A stretch of 64,000 nt of DNA from Trebonia kvetii. GTDB taxonomy: Bacteria; Actinomycetota; Actinomycetes; Streptosporangiales; Streptosporangiaceae. The DNA is taken from assembly GCF_007827045.1 (NCBI RefSeq), contig NZ_RPFW01000008.1, forward strand, positions 124,001-188,000, given 5' to 3'. The notes below the pieces were generated by a model. That model did no database searches. It saw only the letters and a program-made list of their open reading frames with translations, and was not told the DNA's origin. The position numbers were made by a program, and so were the translations under genes. This document shows, in pieces, positions 16,961 to 28,440 of this stretch (its first letter is position 1; each line of letters starts with the position of its first letter).

Positions 16961-17836
16961 CTAGAACTCGCCGCCGCCGGCGTGCCCCTCGTCGCCGCGG
17001 CGGCGCAGGTAGCGCTCGAACTCGCGGGCGATGGCGTCCCCGGACGCCTCGGGCAGGTCGGTGGCGTCCTTGGCCTCCTCGAGCGTCCGCACGTACTCGG
17101 CCACGTCGGAGTCCTGCTGCGCGAGCTCGTCGACGCCCCGCTCCCAGGCGCGGGCCTCCTCGGGCAGGTCCGCCTGCGGCAGCGACACGTCGAGCACGTC
17201 CTCGATCGAGCGCAGCAGGGCCAGCGTCACCTTCGGCGACGGTGACTGCGCGACGTAGTGCGGCACGGAGGCCCACAGCGAGACGGTGGGGATGTCGGCG
17301 GCGGCGCACATGTACTGCAGCACGCCCACGATCCCTGACGACCCCTTGTACTCGTTCGGCTCAGAGCCCACGCCGCGCATCAGCTTCGGCTCGGAGCCGC
17401 TAACCTGAACCGGCACCGGCCGGGTGTGCGGCGAGTCGGCGAGCAGCGCCCCGATCAGGATCATCATCTCGACGCCGAGTTCGGTCAGCCCGCCGATGAG
17501 CTCGTCGGTGAATCCGCGCCAGCGCATGTTCGGCTCCACGCCGTGCACGAGCACGATGTCGCGGGGCAGCCCGGTGTCCGACGCGCGGGCCAGGGACAGC
17601 CGCGTGGTCGGCCAGACCAGCCGTTCCGTCTTGCCGCCAACCACCTCGATGACCGGCCGGTTGACCTGGAAGTCGTAAAAGTCATCAGGGTCGATCGCGG
17701 CGATCGGGGTGGATTCCCACGCGATGCCCAGGTGGTTGACGACACCGCTCGCGGCCTCCGCCGCGTCGTTCCACCCCTCAAACGCGGCAATCGCCACTGG
17801 GTTGACGAGCGGGCCGTCGACGTCGCTGAACTTGAT
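16961..17836 (-). CDS. PAC2 family protein (proteasome-assembly-chaperone-like fold)
   Basis: Cytosolic protein of about 291 residues with the PAC2 fold, related to eukaryotic proteasome assembly chaperones; bacterial function unknown. The hallmark AAFEGWNDAAEAAS and later LVHGVEPNMRWRGF are present, and the C-terminus has an acidic helical tail. The N-terminal block IKFSDVDGPLVNPVAIAAFE is conserved in the family. In that frame the only initiation point after a perfect GGAGGTGA (17841-17848) is ATC at 17836. The first ordinary start is the GTG at 17797, which would lose 13 conserved residues. The gene is divergent from metH, as in mycobacteria. Confidence 0.8.
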   Translation of the reverse strand: MKFSDVDGPLVNPVAIAAFEGWNDAAEAASGVVNHLGIAWESTPIAAIDPDDFYDFQVNRPVIEVVGGKTERLVWPTTRLSLARASDTGLPRDIVLVHGVEPNMRWRGFTDELIGGLTELGVEMMILIGALLADSPHTRPVPVQVSGSEPKLMRGVGSEPNEYKGSSGIVGVLQYMCAAADIPTVSLWASVPHYVAQSPSPKVTLALLRSIEDVLDVSLPQADLPEEARAWERGVDELAQQDSDVAEYVRTLEEAKDATDLPEASGDAIAREFERYLRRRGDEGHAGGGEF

Positions 17837-17942
17837 GACTTCACCTCCGCTAGAGCCACGGGCCTACCCCGTAACTACAGCCTACGTCTCCATGAGGGCT
17901 CGACGTGTGACCTGTGGCGGACACAGTTTCAAGTCGACTCTT

Positions 17943-17970
17943 TTGTTTTCGGACCACTAACGCCTACACT
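17943..17970 (+). promoter_or_regulatory. Possible metH promoter giving a leaderless mRNA
   Basis: TTGTTT at 17943-17948 and TACACT at 17965-17970, 16 bases apart, would start transcription at or next to the metH ATG (17981). No ribosome site is visible before the ATG. No cobalamin riboswitch could be recognised in the short PAC2-metH gap. Confidence 0.35.
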
Positions 17971-17980
17971 CGGTATAACT

Positions 17981-21508
<3,528 letters not shown>

Positions 21509-21595
21509 CGCCGACCGCGCGAAATCCGCAACCTTATCCTTACCGGCCGGGCGGTTGCCGTCCGCCAAGCACCTCTCCTACGGTCGTCGAGCGGC

Positions 21596-21615
21596 CTAGT
21601 AGACCGATCTACTAG
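21596..21615. promoter_or_regulatory. Palindromic operator candidate before the O-demethylase gene
   Basis: CTAGTAG (21596-21602) and CTACTAG (21609-21615) form a perfect inverted repeat with a 6-base spacer, 58 bases before the next start. A direct repeat ATAGGCCG follows. The layout suits a dimeric repressor, possibly aromatic-responsive. No cognate regulator is adjacent. Confidence 0.5.
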
Positions 21616-21673
21616 ATGGATCGGATAGGCCGATTGAATAGGCCGCTCCCGGACCACCAACGGAGGTGCGCAG

Positions 21674-23038
21674 ATGGCGGGCGTATCCGCGCGGCAGCGC
21701 GAGACGTACGAGGCGCTGCTCAAGCACGACGACGGGCCGTTCATCACCGAGCGGCCCGCCTACTTCAGCCCGGCCGCGGCGGCGCAGGACGAGGCGAACC
21801 TCAAGGGCGGTTTCGGCAGGTTCGCCCAGATCCTGCTGCCGACGGAGTACGCGGACGGCTGGCTGGCGGAGAGCCAGGCGCACGTGCGGTCGGCCTACCT
21901 CGGCGACTGGACCTCGCTGAACAAGGTGACCGTGCGCGGGCGGCAGGCGCTCGACTTTCTCGCCCGCTCGGGGCTGCGTGACCTGTCCCGCTTCAGGCCC
22001 GGGCAGGTCACCCACCACGTGCAGCTGGACTCCCGCGGCTGGGTCGCCTCCGAGGGCATCCTGTACCGGATCGGCGAGGAGGAGTTCGTCTACACCGCGG
22101 GCAGCTGCGACTGGCTGGTGTGGCAGTTCGGCCAGGGCGGCTGGGACGCCGAGATCGCCGACATCAGCCCGGAGACGTTCATCTTCGGCGTGCAGGGTCC
22201 GGCGTCGCTGTCGATACTTGAGCGGGCGGCGGGGGAGCCGCTGCGCGACATCGGCTTCAGCAGGCTGCGCGCTGCACAGGTCGGCGGCCTGCCGGTCCGG
22301 GTGCTGCGCACCGGCATCTCCGGCGAGCTCGGCTACGAGCTGCACGGCTCAGCGGACGACGCGGACGCCGTCTGGCGCGCGGTCAGCGCGGCGGGACGCG
22401 AGTACGGCATCCGCCACCTCGGCTTCCGCTCCCAGCCGGTGCAGCACATCGAGGCGGGGATCGCCACCAACGGCCTCGACTACATGCCCGCCGCCGCGAT
22501 CACCCCGGGCGCGCCGCGCCAGTTCAGGCGCGGCGCGATCGGCGGCAGCTTCGTCCCCGTCAACGGGTTCACCGACTACTTTCGCAAGCCAGGCGAGCTC
22601 GGCTGGGCGCCGCGGACGCTGCCCGCCCACGACTTCCTCGGCCGCGACGCCCTCGCCGCCGATGCCGCATCGGGCGCGGCGGGCCGGGTCCTTGTCGGCC
22701 TGACCTGGCACCCGGCCGACGTGGCAGGCGTGCTGACCGCCCTGCTCGGCGACGGCGAGGCCCCGGAGCAGATGGACATCCCCCGCCTGCCAGGCCCGAG
22801 CTTCGACCAGGTCCTGGTCGGCGGTACCCCGGCCGGCGTCTCCACGGGCCGCACCCTTAGCCCCACGGTCCGCGCCATGATCTCCCTGTGCGTCATCGAC
22901 AAGGCGCACGCCACCCCAGGCACCGCGGTGACCGTCATCTGGGGCCGCCCCGGCACCCCCCAGCGCGAAATCCGCGCCACCGTGACCGCCCTCCCCTTCA
23001 AACCAGACAACCGCCGCACCGACGTGACCACCCACTAA
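21674..23038 (+). CDS. LigM/DesA-like THF-dependent O-demethylase (GcvT fold)
   Basis: Aminomethyltransferase-fold protein of 454 residues. Its length and blocks match the LigM/DesA branch, which moves the methyl of vanillate- or syringate-type methoxy-aromatics to THF, giving 5-methyl-THF. Visible blocks are EEFVYTAGSCDWLVW, ISGELGYELHG, GAIGGSFVPVNGFTDYF and HDFLGRDAL, then the C-terminal barrel with TVIWGRPG. Glycine-cleavage GcvT proteins are about 90 residues shorter. The ATG at 21674 has GGAGG upstream. Its place next to MetH, which uses 5-methyl-THF, fits. The exact substrate is unproven. Confidence 0.8.
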   Translation: MAGVSARQRETYEALLKHDDGPFITERPAYFSPAAAAQDEANLKGGFGRFAQILLPTEYADGWLAESQAHVRSAYLGDWTSLNKVTVRGRQALDFLARSGLRDLSRFRPGQVTHHVQLDSRGWVASEGILYRIGEEEFVYTAGSCDWLVWQFGQGGWDAEIADISPETFIFGVQGPASLSILERAAGEPLRDIGFSRLRAAQVGGLPVRVLRTGISGELGYELHGSADDADAVWRAVSAAGREYGIRHLGFRSQPVQHIEAGIATNGLDYMPAAAITPGAPRQFRRGAIGGSFVPVNGFTDYFRKPGELGWAPRTLPAHDFLGRDALAADAASGAAGRVLVGLTWHPADVAGVLTALLGDGEAPEQMDIPRLPGPSFDQVLVGGTPAGVSTGRTLSPTVRAMISLCVIDKAHATPGTAVTVIWGRPGTPQREIRATVTALPFKPDNRRTDVTTH

Positions 23039-23065
23039 CCCACCCCGCCCGCTCCCGCTGGCGCG

Positions 23066-23116
23066 AATGCCCGTTTCGTTACCGGGGTTATGACCCCGGC
23101 AACAGCAAGGGCATTT
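23066..23116. terminator. Imperfect long hairpin after the O-demethylase gene
   Basis: Inner perfect stem CCGGGGT/ACCCCGG (23082-23088 with 23093-23099, loop TATG) is flanked by an outer pair AATGCCC/GGGCATT with a loosely paired middle, running into TTTT. Probably the transcript end. Confidence 0.6.
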
Positions 23117-23150
23117 TGGTAATGATCTTCACCCCGCCACTCTTCCTCGC

Positions 23151-23165
23151 GATAACAGCAAGAAG
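23151..23165. repeat. 15-bp direct repeat, left copy
   Basis: GATAACAGCAAGAAG, identical to 23940-23954. The two copies bracket the HAD gene. A shorter version, AACAGCAAG, occurs near 23101. Confidence 0.65.
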
Positions 23166-23253
23166 CGGGGCTGTCGCGCCGCCCGGCCGGCGATCATAGG
23201 GAGGGGCCGCGCGGCGGCCAGGCAAAAGGCGTGACTGGCTTGGGGAGTATGAC

Positions 23254-23922
23254 GTGACGGATGGGCTCGCGGCGGTGCTGTTCGACATGGACGGGCTGCT
23301 CGTGGACACCGAACCGCTCTGGTTCGAGACCGAGATCGAGGTGATGGGCCGCCTCGGCGCGCCGTGGACCCACGAGGACCAGAAACAGCTGCTCGGCGGC
23401 TCCATGCCCCGCACGGTCAGCTACCTGCTCGGCAAGGCCACCAAGCCGGCGCCCGCGGAGACGGTCGCCCGGTGGATGACGGACGGCATGCTGGAGCGCG
23501 CCGCCGCGGGACGGGTGACGGTGATGCCTGGCGTGCGCGAGCTGCTCGCTGAGGTGGCGGCTTCCGGGCTGCCATATGCCCTGGTCACCTCCTCGGAGCG
23601 GCCGCTGGCCGAGGCGGTGCTCGCGAGCACGGGCATTAGTTTCCCCGTGACGGTGACCGGGGACGACGTCCCGGTGACCAAACCGGACCCCGCGCCCTAC
23701 CTGCTCGCCGCCAAGCTGCTCGACGTGGATCCCGCCAGGTGCGTGGCCCTTGAGGACTCGCCGAACGGTGCCGCCTCCGCCACCGCGGCCGGCTGCCGGG
23801 TCGTCGCCGTCCCGTCTTTCGGCGAAATGCCCGAGGCGCCCGGCCGGCTCATCGTCGGGTCGCTGCGCGACGTCAGCCTCGGCACCCTTCGTGACCTGGC
23901 ACAAGACGCCCAGAGTTGGTAG
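23254..23922 (+). CDS. HAD superfamily phosphatase (beta-phosphoglucomutase-like)
   Basis: Cytosolic HAD hydrolase of 222 residues, subfamily I with a helical cap. Motif I FDMDGLLVDTE gives nucleophile D11 and acid D13. Motif II is VTSSERPL, motif III the lysine of VTKPDPAPYL, and motif IV ALEDSPNGAASA. This set is typical of sugar-phosphate phosphatases and phosphoglucomutase-like enzymes. The substrate is not predictable. The start is GTG at 23254. Identical 15-bp repeats lie on both sides of the gene. The following membrane protein gene starts 112 bases downstream. Confidence 0.88.
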   Translation: MTDGLAAVLFDMDGLLVDTEPLWFETEIEVMGRLGAPWTHEDQKQLLGGSMPRTVSYLLGKATKPAPAETVARWMTDGMLERAAAGRVTVMPGVRELLAEVAASGLPYALVTSSERPLAEAVLASTGISFPVTVTGDDVPVTKPDPAPYLLAAKLLDVDPARCVALEDSPNGAASATAAGCRVVAVPSFGEMPEAPGRLIVGSLRDVSLGTLRDLAQDAQSW

Positions 23923-23939
23923 CAGGGGACAAAAGCGAA

Positions 23940-23954
23940 GATAACAGCAAGAAG
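23940..23954. repeat. 15-bp direct repeat, right copy
   Basis: Second identical copy of GATAACAGCAAGAAG, 18 bases after the HAD stop and 775 bases after the left copy. Confidence 0.65.
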
Positions 23955-24034
23955 TTCGGCCCGGCGGGCGGTGCGCCGACGTTCCGTGCATCACTCGAGA
24001 TATGTCACGATGGAGAGAGCAGGGAGGCGCCGTC

Positions 24035-24592
24035 ATGAGCTATAGCAGTTTCGCCTGGGTCCCGCTCACCGTGGGACTGACCATCCTCGGCCTCATACTG
24101 AGCTACATCACCTACCAGCGCAGGGGACTTCGGCCCGCCATGATGGTCGTGGCCTTCTCGCTGCTGCCGGTCGCCGCCCTCATGACGGGCGCGATCGAGA
24201 TGCTGTGGAAGGTCGGGGTCGCGATCGGCCAGTTCGGCACCGGCTTCGTGTTCTCTCCGGAAAAGTGGGCGGGCATCGGCCTCACCGGCCTCGCCGTCGC
24301 GCTGTTCCTCGCCGCTGGCGGCAGGCAGCGCCGCAGGGCGTCGCGGGAGGCGCGCCGCGCCGCCCGCGGTGCCCGCAAGGACGAGGCCGAGGGCAGGCCG
24401 ACCGCGCCGCAGATCGCCCCCCGGTCGCGGTCCGCTGACCAGGCCACCCGTGCGCTGGCCACCGATGTCCGCACACCGGTTCCCGCGGAGCGCGGTACCG
24501 CGAACGCCCCGGCGAAGCCATCGCGCAAGTCCGCGCCTGTCGATGACGACATGAAGGACATCGAGGAGATCCTCCGCAAGCGCGGCCTCTAA
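24035..24592 (+). CDS. Hypothetical membrane protein with charged tail
   Basis: 185 residues, not recognised beyond general actinobacterial conservation. Three hydrophobic segments are visible: about residues 8-27 (VPLTVGLTILGLILSYITY), 35-55 (PAMMVVAFSLLPVAALMTG) and 81-96 (WAGIGLTGLAVALFLAAGG). A strongly basic and Ala-rich tail (RRRASREARRAARGARK) and an acidic C-terminal helix ending DIEEILRKRGL follow. ATG at 24035 is fixed by GGAGG 7 bases upstream. The tail should be cytoplasmic and could bind nucleic acid or a partner. No function can be given. Confidence 0.75.
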   Translation: MSYSSFAWVPLTVGLTILGLILSYITYQRRGLRPAMMVVAFSLLPVAALMTGAIEMLWKVGVAIGQFGTGFVFSPEKWAGIGLTGLAVALFLAAGGRQRRRASREARRAARGARKDEAEGRPTAPQIAPRSRSADQATRALATDVRTPVPAERGTANAPAKPSRKSAPVDDDMKDIEEILRKRGL

Positions 24593-25393
24593 CGCGGCAC
24601 CCGTTCGGGGTGTGACAGTGCGTAACCGCCACCCTGCTCGCATGCCGCGGCAGGCCCCGCGGATCGGTCCGTGGCCCGCGTCGTGCGACTCATCGGACCT
24701 TGCGCACGCGCTGCCGCGCATGTCCCTTTGACATCGTTAGCATTACCAGAAATGCCGCGAATAACGGCTCTGCCGGCATCAACGACGCGCTGGCCAAGTC
24801 GCTCGGCACGCCGGAGAAAGGCGACACGGCCGCCTTTCTCGGGCGGTTACCGTCCGTGAAACCTTCAGAAAAGGTTCAGATTCTTCAGCAAAACCATAGT
24901 TTGCCAGACGTTGCCTCCGATGTAACGTTCCTGTTACCGCATGTGGCCATCAAGGACGATTTACATCACAATCAAGCCACAGCCTTCGATTTGGTATGGA
25001 TTAGTCCGGGCGTAACGCAGAATCTCCTGTTAGGCAGTGATCGCTGGGGGCGAGGTCGCTCACTGGCTGCCTCACGCCCCAGCGCGTCGACTGAACACCA
25101 AGAGGAACGTGCCACATGCTCATGTCTAGATCCCCCAGGCGCATCGCCGCGCCGATGGGAGGACGCAGCCGCGACGTTGGCGCTGGTCACTCCGACCGGG
25201 AGGAATCACCCGTTTCCTTCCCGTTTCGACCGGATCACGAAAACACAACACTTCGAGACGATATCTTTACCCCGCGCAACTCATGTCTAAGGTGATGAAC
25301 GCGGATGCAGCGGGCAACCCCTGGGGCTCACGCAGGCATGTCGTAGCCGTGCACCACAGATGCACCCGCTGCCCATGAAGGAGGCTTACTCAC
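24593..25393. other. 800-bp leader/intergenic region before the ABC operon
   Basis: No recognisable gene. Bases 24840-25010 are markedly AT-richer than the window. Two overlapping hairpins (25032-25072 and 25042-25084) follow. A 59-codon frame starting at ATG 25116 (AGAGGA upstream) ends at 25295 but matches nothing I know; its reality is doubtful. The strong AAGGAGG of the next gene is at 25378-25384. The region probably holds the operon promoter and a structured leader. Confidence 0.5.
25042..25084 (+). promoter_or_regulatory. Terminator-like hairpin overlapping an alternative hairpin
   Basis: CGCTGGGG (25042-25049) pairs with CCCCAGCG (25077-25084), extended by an imperfect GAGG/CCTC pair. 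An alternative stem AGGCAGTGA (25032-25040) with 25060-25072 uses overlapping bases, so both cannot form at once. This resembles an attenuator, but no T run follows. Confidence 0.4.
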
Positions 25394-26401
25394 GTGTCGT
25401 TGTCTGGCGGAGAACTTGAGGTCGTCGTCAGCGGGTCACCAGCCCCGGCCGAACCTCTCGGCGAGGTCAAGGCGATCGAGGGTCGCTCCCTGTGGCAGAT
25501 CGCGTGGCGGCGCCTCAAGAAGGACAAGGTCGCGATGGCGGGCGGCGTCATCTGCCTCCTGCTCGCCCTCATCGCGGTGTTCGCCGGGCAGTTGAGCGCG
25601 CTGTACGGCTACGACTGGAAGACGCAGAGCCCGAATCTGCTCGACCAGACGACGACGATGCCCGTCGGCCCGTTCGGCGGAGCTAGCGGTAATCACTGGC
25701 TCGGCCTCACGCCGGTGCTCGGTCAGGACGTCCTCGCGGGCCTCCTCTACGGCGCCCGGACCTCGCTGATCATCTCATCGCTGGCGACGCTGCTGTCGCT
25801 GGTGCTCGGCGTCTCGCTTGGCCTCATCGCGGGCTACGCCCGCGGCTGGCGCGACACGGTGATCGCCCGGACGATGGACATGCTGCTGGCGTTCCCCACG
25901 CTGCTGTTCTCGATCGCGCTGCTGAGCGTGTTCTCGATCGTGCCGTCGTTCCTCGGTCTGACCGGAGTCCCGCTGCGCTTCGGCGTGATCATCTTCGTCC
26001 TCGGCTTCTTCGGCTTCCCCTACATCGGCCGCATCGTGCGCGGCCAGGTGCTCTCGCTGCGCGAGAAGGAGTTCGTCGACGCCGCGCGAAGTCTCGGTGC
26101 GTCGAACTTCCGCATCATGACGCGCGAGATCATGCCCAACCTCGTCGGCCCGATCCTCGTGTACACCACCCTGACGATTCCCAATTACATCCTCGGTGAG
26201 GCCGGGCTGTCGTTCCTTGGTGTCGGCGTGACGTACCCGACCGCGTCCTGGGGTCAGATGCTCAGCGACGCCGGCAGCTACTTCGAGATCGACCCGACCT
26301 ACCTCGTCGCTCCGGGCCTCACGATCTTCATCGCGGTCATGGCGTTCAACCTCTTCGGCGACGGATTGCGCGACGCCCTCGATCCCAAGTCCACCCGATG
26401 A
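25394..26401 (+). CDS. ABC transporter permease, DppC/OppC type
   Basis: Inner-membrane subunit of a peptide/nickel-type importer, 335 residues. A cytoplasmic N-terminus of about 45 residues precedes the first span (VAMAGGVICLLLALIAVFAG). A periplasmic loop with GNHWLGLTPVLGQDVLAGLL matches the DppC hallmark LGTDxxGRDxLS-type segment. Five further spans follow. The EAA loop, DAARSLGASNFRIMTREIMP, docks the ATPases. GTG at 25394 has AAGGAGG upstream. Unusually, DppC is first in the operon, before the binding protein and DppB. Confidence 0.9.
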   Translation: MSLSGGELEVVVSGSPAPAEPLGEVKAIEGRSLWQIAWRRLKKDKVAMAGGVICLLLALIAVFAGQLSALYGYDWKTQSPNLLDQTTTMPVGPFGGASGNHWLGLTPVLGQDVLAGLLYGARTSLIISSLATLLSLVLGVSLGLIAGYARGWRDTVIARTMDMLLAFPTLLFSIALLSVFSIVPSFLGLTGVPLRFGVIIFVLGFFGFPYIGRIVRGQVLSLREKEFVDAARSLGASNFRIMTREIMPNLVGPILVYTTLTIPNYILGEAGLSFLGVGVTYPTASWGQMLSDAGSYFEIDPTYLVAPGLTIFIAVMAFNLFGDGLRDALDPKSTR

Positions 26402-26531
26402 GCCCGGCGATCCCGCCCAGCTCGTCCACGAACCCGGCCGCGGCGTAAGCCCTGGCAGCAGTCCGGCAGTCCGCCGGGATGGCCGTCGCTCCCCAGCTCG
26501 GCCAGGAACCATACAACAGGAGAAGAATCAA

Positions 26532-28352
26532 GTGCAGCTGATGAAACGGCACCGTATGGTGTCCGCCGCGATCGGCGTCGTCGCCGCAGCCATGGTGATC
26601 GGTGGCTGTAGCAGCAGCACGACGTCGTCGGCCGCCGGTGGCTCGACACCAAGCAGCAGTAGTAGTTCGACACCAAGCAGCAGCGGCAGCAGTGGCAGTG
26701 GCAACACCACTACCGCTGCCTACAACGCCGCGGCCGACAACATCGTGAACGCATCGACGAAGACCGGTGGCACGCTCCAGCTGCTCGCGGGGTCGGACTG
26801 CGACTCGTGGGACCCGCAGCGCACGTACTACGGCTGGTGCTGGAACATGCAGCGGCTGTTCACCCGTTCGCTCATCGGTTACAGCGTGCTCAACGGTACG
26901 AAGTTCACTCTCGCACCCGACCTGGCCACCGACATGGGCACCCACAACGCCGACTACACCCAGTGGACCTACACGCTGAAGTCGGGCCTCAAGTTCAGCG
27001 ACGGCACGCCGATCACGCCGAAGGACGTCAAGTACGGCGTCGAGCGCCTGTGGGCGACCGACGTCATCAACGGCGGCCCGTACTCGTACTTCACCACGGG
27101 CATCAAGGCTCCGAAGAACTACGCGGGTCCGTACAAGAACGGTGACAATAACGTCGGGATCACCACGACCGACACCACCATCACCTTCAACCTGACGGGC
27201 CCGAACGCCGACTTCAACTACCTGATGGCGATGTCCGCGTCGGCACCGGTGCCATACAAGGTCGAGGGTGGCGCGGGCTTCACCGGCGCGACCTACACCA
27301 AGCACCCGCTGTCGTCCGGCCCGTTCATGATCAAGTCGTACGTGCCGAACAAGAGCATCATCTTCGTGCGCAACCCCGACTGGTCGCAGGCCACCGACAC
27401 GATCAGGCACCCGCTGGCGAACGAGGTCGACCTCACGGTTGACACGGACCCGGTCGACATCGACAAGAAGCTCGCGGCGGGCACCGCCGACGCCAGGGCT
27501 GACTCCGGTGTGCAGGCCGAGTTCCAAGCGCAGATCCTCAGCAACCCGACGCTCAAGGCCCAGGCCGACGACCCGGTCGCGGCGGCCACCAGGTACATGG
27601 CGGTCATCCCGTCCGTGATCCCGAACCTGCACTGCCGCCTCGCGATCTTCTACGCGTTTGACAAGGCCGGCTTCGTCCGGGCTTACGGTGGCACGGTTGC
27701 CGGTGATGTGGCCGGCGGCATGGCGCCTCCCGGCATCTCGGGCTACAAGGCCGGCTTCAACCCGTTCCCGTCGGGCGCGGACAACACCGGTGACGACGTG
27801 AAGGCCAAGGCGGAACTCGCCGCGTGCGGGCAGCCGAACGGCTTCAGCACCAAGATGGCCTACGGAACGCCGAGCGGTCACGCCGCCGCGGCGTTCGCAG
27901 TCGAGCAAGCGGCGCTGGCCAAGGTCGGCATTCAGATAACCGCGGACACCCACGACAGCGCGTCGTACTACAGCACCTTTATCGGCTCGCCGCAGAACCT
28001 CAAGAACCAGGGCATCGGCATCGCCATCGCCGGCTGGGGTGCTGACTTCCCGACGGGCGTCGGGTTCTTCCAGTCGATCACCAACGGCAACGCGATCGTG
28101 CCGACCGGTAACTCGAACTACGCGAGCCTGAACGACCCCACGGTGAACAAGGTTCTCGACGAGGCCCCGGCGGGCAAGGCCACCGAGGCCGACTGGGAGA
28201 GCCTGAACAACGCGATTGCGCAGAGCGGGACCTACCTGCCGGTCCTCTACGAGAAGACCCTGTACTACCGCAACCCGCAGATGACGAACGTGACCAGCGA
28301 CAACGCTCTCGCGTTCGGCATCTACGACTTCGTCAACGCGGGCGTCAGCTGA
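26532..28352 (+). CDS. Substrate-binding lipoprotein of Dpp/Opp ABC transporter (SBP_bac_5)
   Basis: Extracytoplasmic binding protein of 606 residues, family 5. The lipoprotein signal has n-region KRHR and lipobox IGGC (lipidated C26). A Ser/Thr/Gly-rich linker of about 45 residues follows. The mature domain has the family blocks FSDGTPITPKDVKYGVERLW and SGPFMIKSYVP. Ligand class (peptide, sugar or other) cannot be fixed from sequence. GTG at 26532 is chosen for AGGAG 9 bases before it; an ATG lies three codons in. It sits 130 bases after dppC. A hairpin lies between it and dppB. Confidence 0.9.
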   Translation: MQLMKRHRMVSAAIGVVAAAMVIGGCSSSTTSSAAGGSTPSSSSSSTPSSSGSSGSGNTTTAAYNAAADNIVNASTKTGGTLQLLAGSDCDSWDPQRTYYGWCWNMQRLFTRSLIGYSVLNGTKFTLAPDLATDMGTHNADYTQWTYTLKSGLKFSDGTPITPKDVKYGVERLWATDVINGGPYSYFTTGIKAPKNYAGPYKNGDNNVGITTTDTTITFNLTGPNADFNYLMAMSASAPVPYKVEGGAGFTGATYTKHPLSSGPFMIKSYVPNKSIIFVRNPDWSQATDTIRHPLANEVDLTVDTDPVDIDKKLAAGTADARADSGVQAEFQAQILSNPTLKAQADDPVAAATRYMAVIPSVIPNLHCRLAIFYAFDKAGFVRAYGGTVAGDVAGGMAPPGISGYKAGFNPFPSGADNTGDDVKAKAELAACGQPNGFSTKMAYGTPSGHAAAAFAVEQAALAKVGIQITADTHDSASYYSTFIGSPQNLKNQGIGIAIAGWGADFPTGVGFFQSITNGNAIVPTGNSNYASLNDPTVNKVLDEAPAGKATEADWESLNNAIAQSGTYLPVLYEKTLYYRNPQMTNVTSDNALAFGIYDFVNAGVS

Positions 28353-28390
28353 TCAGCAGACGTCCTTAGGACGAAAGGAAGGTAAGACGC

Positions 28391-28427
28391 TTCGCGGTGG
28401 GCCCGGGTACTCCGGGCCCACCGCGAA
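28391..28427 (+). promoter_or_regulatory. Intra-operon hairpin between binding protein and DppB
   Basis: Perfect 16-bp stem (28391-28406 with 28412-28427), loop GTACT, ending 13 bases before the dppB ATG. There is no T run. It probably stabilises or partly terminates the binding-protein mRNA so that this subunit is made in excess, and may also limit dppB translation. Confidence 0.65.
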
Positions 28428-28440
28428 CGTCCACCAGCAC

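Noticed and set aside
17860..17980. Cobalamin riboswitch upstream of metH
   Set aside because: The gap is too short and lacks the B12-box. The ATG is preceded closely by a -10-like element, which fits a leaderless mRNA.
24700..25290. 196-residue frame in the leader of the ABC operon
   Set aside because: No domain or conserved motif, mixed composition, and the region holds hairpins. Treated as non-coding.
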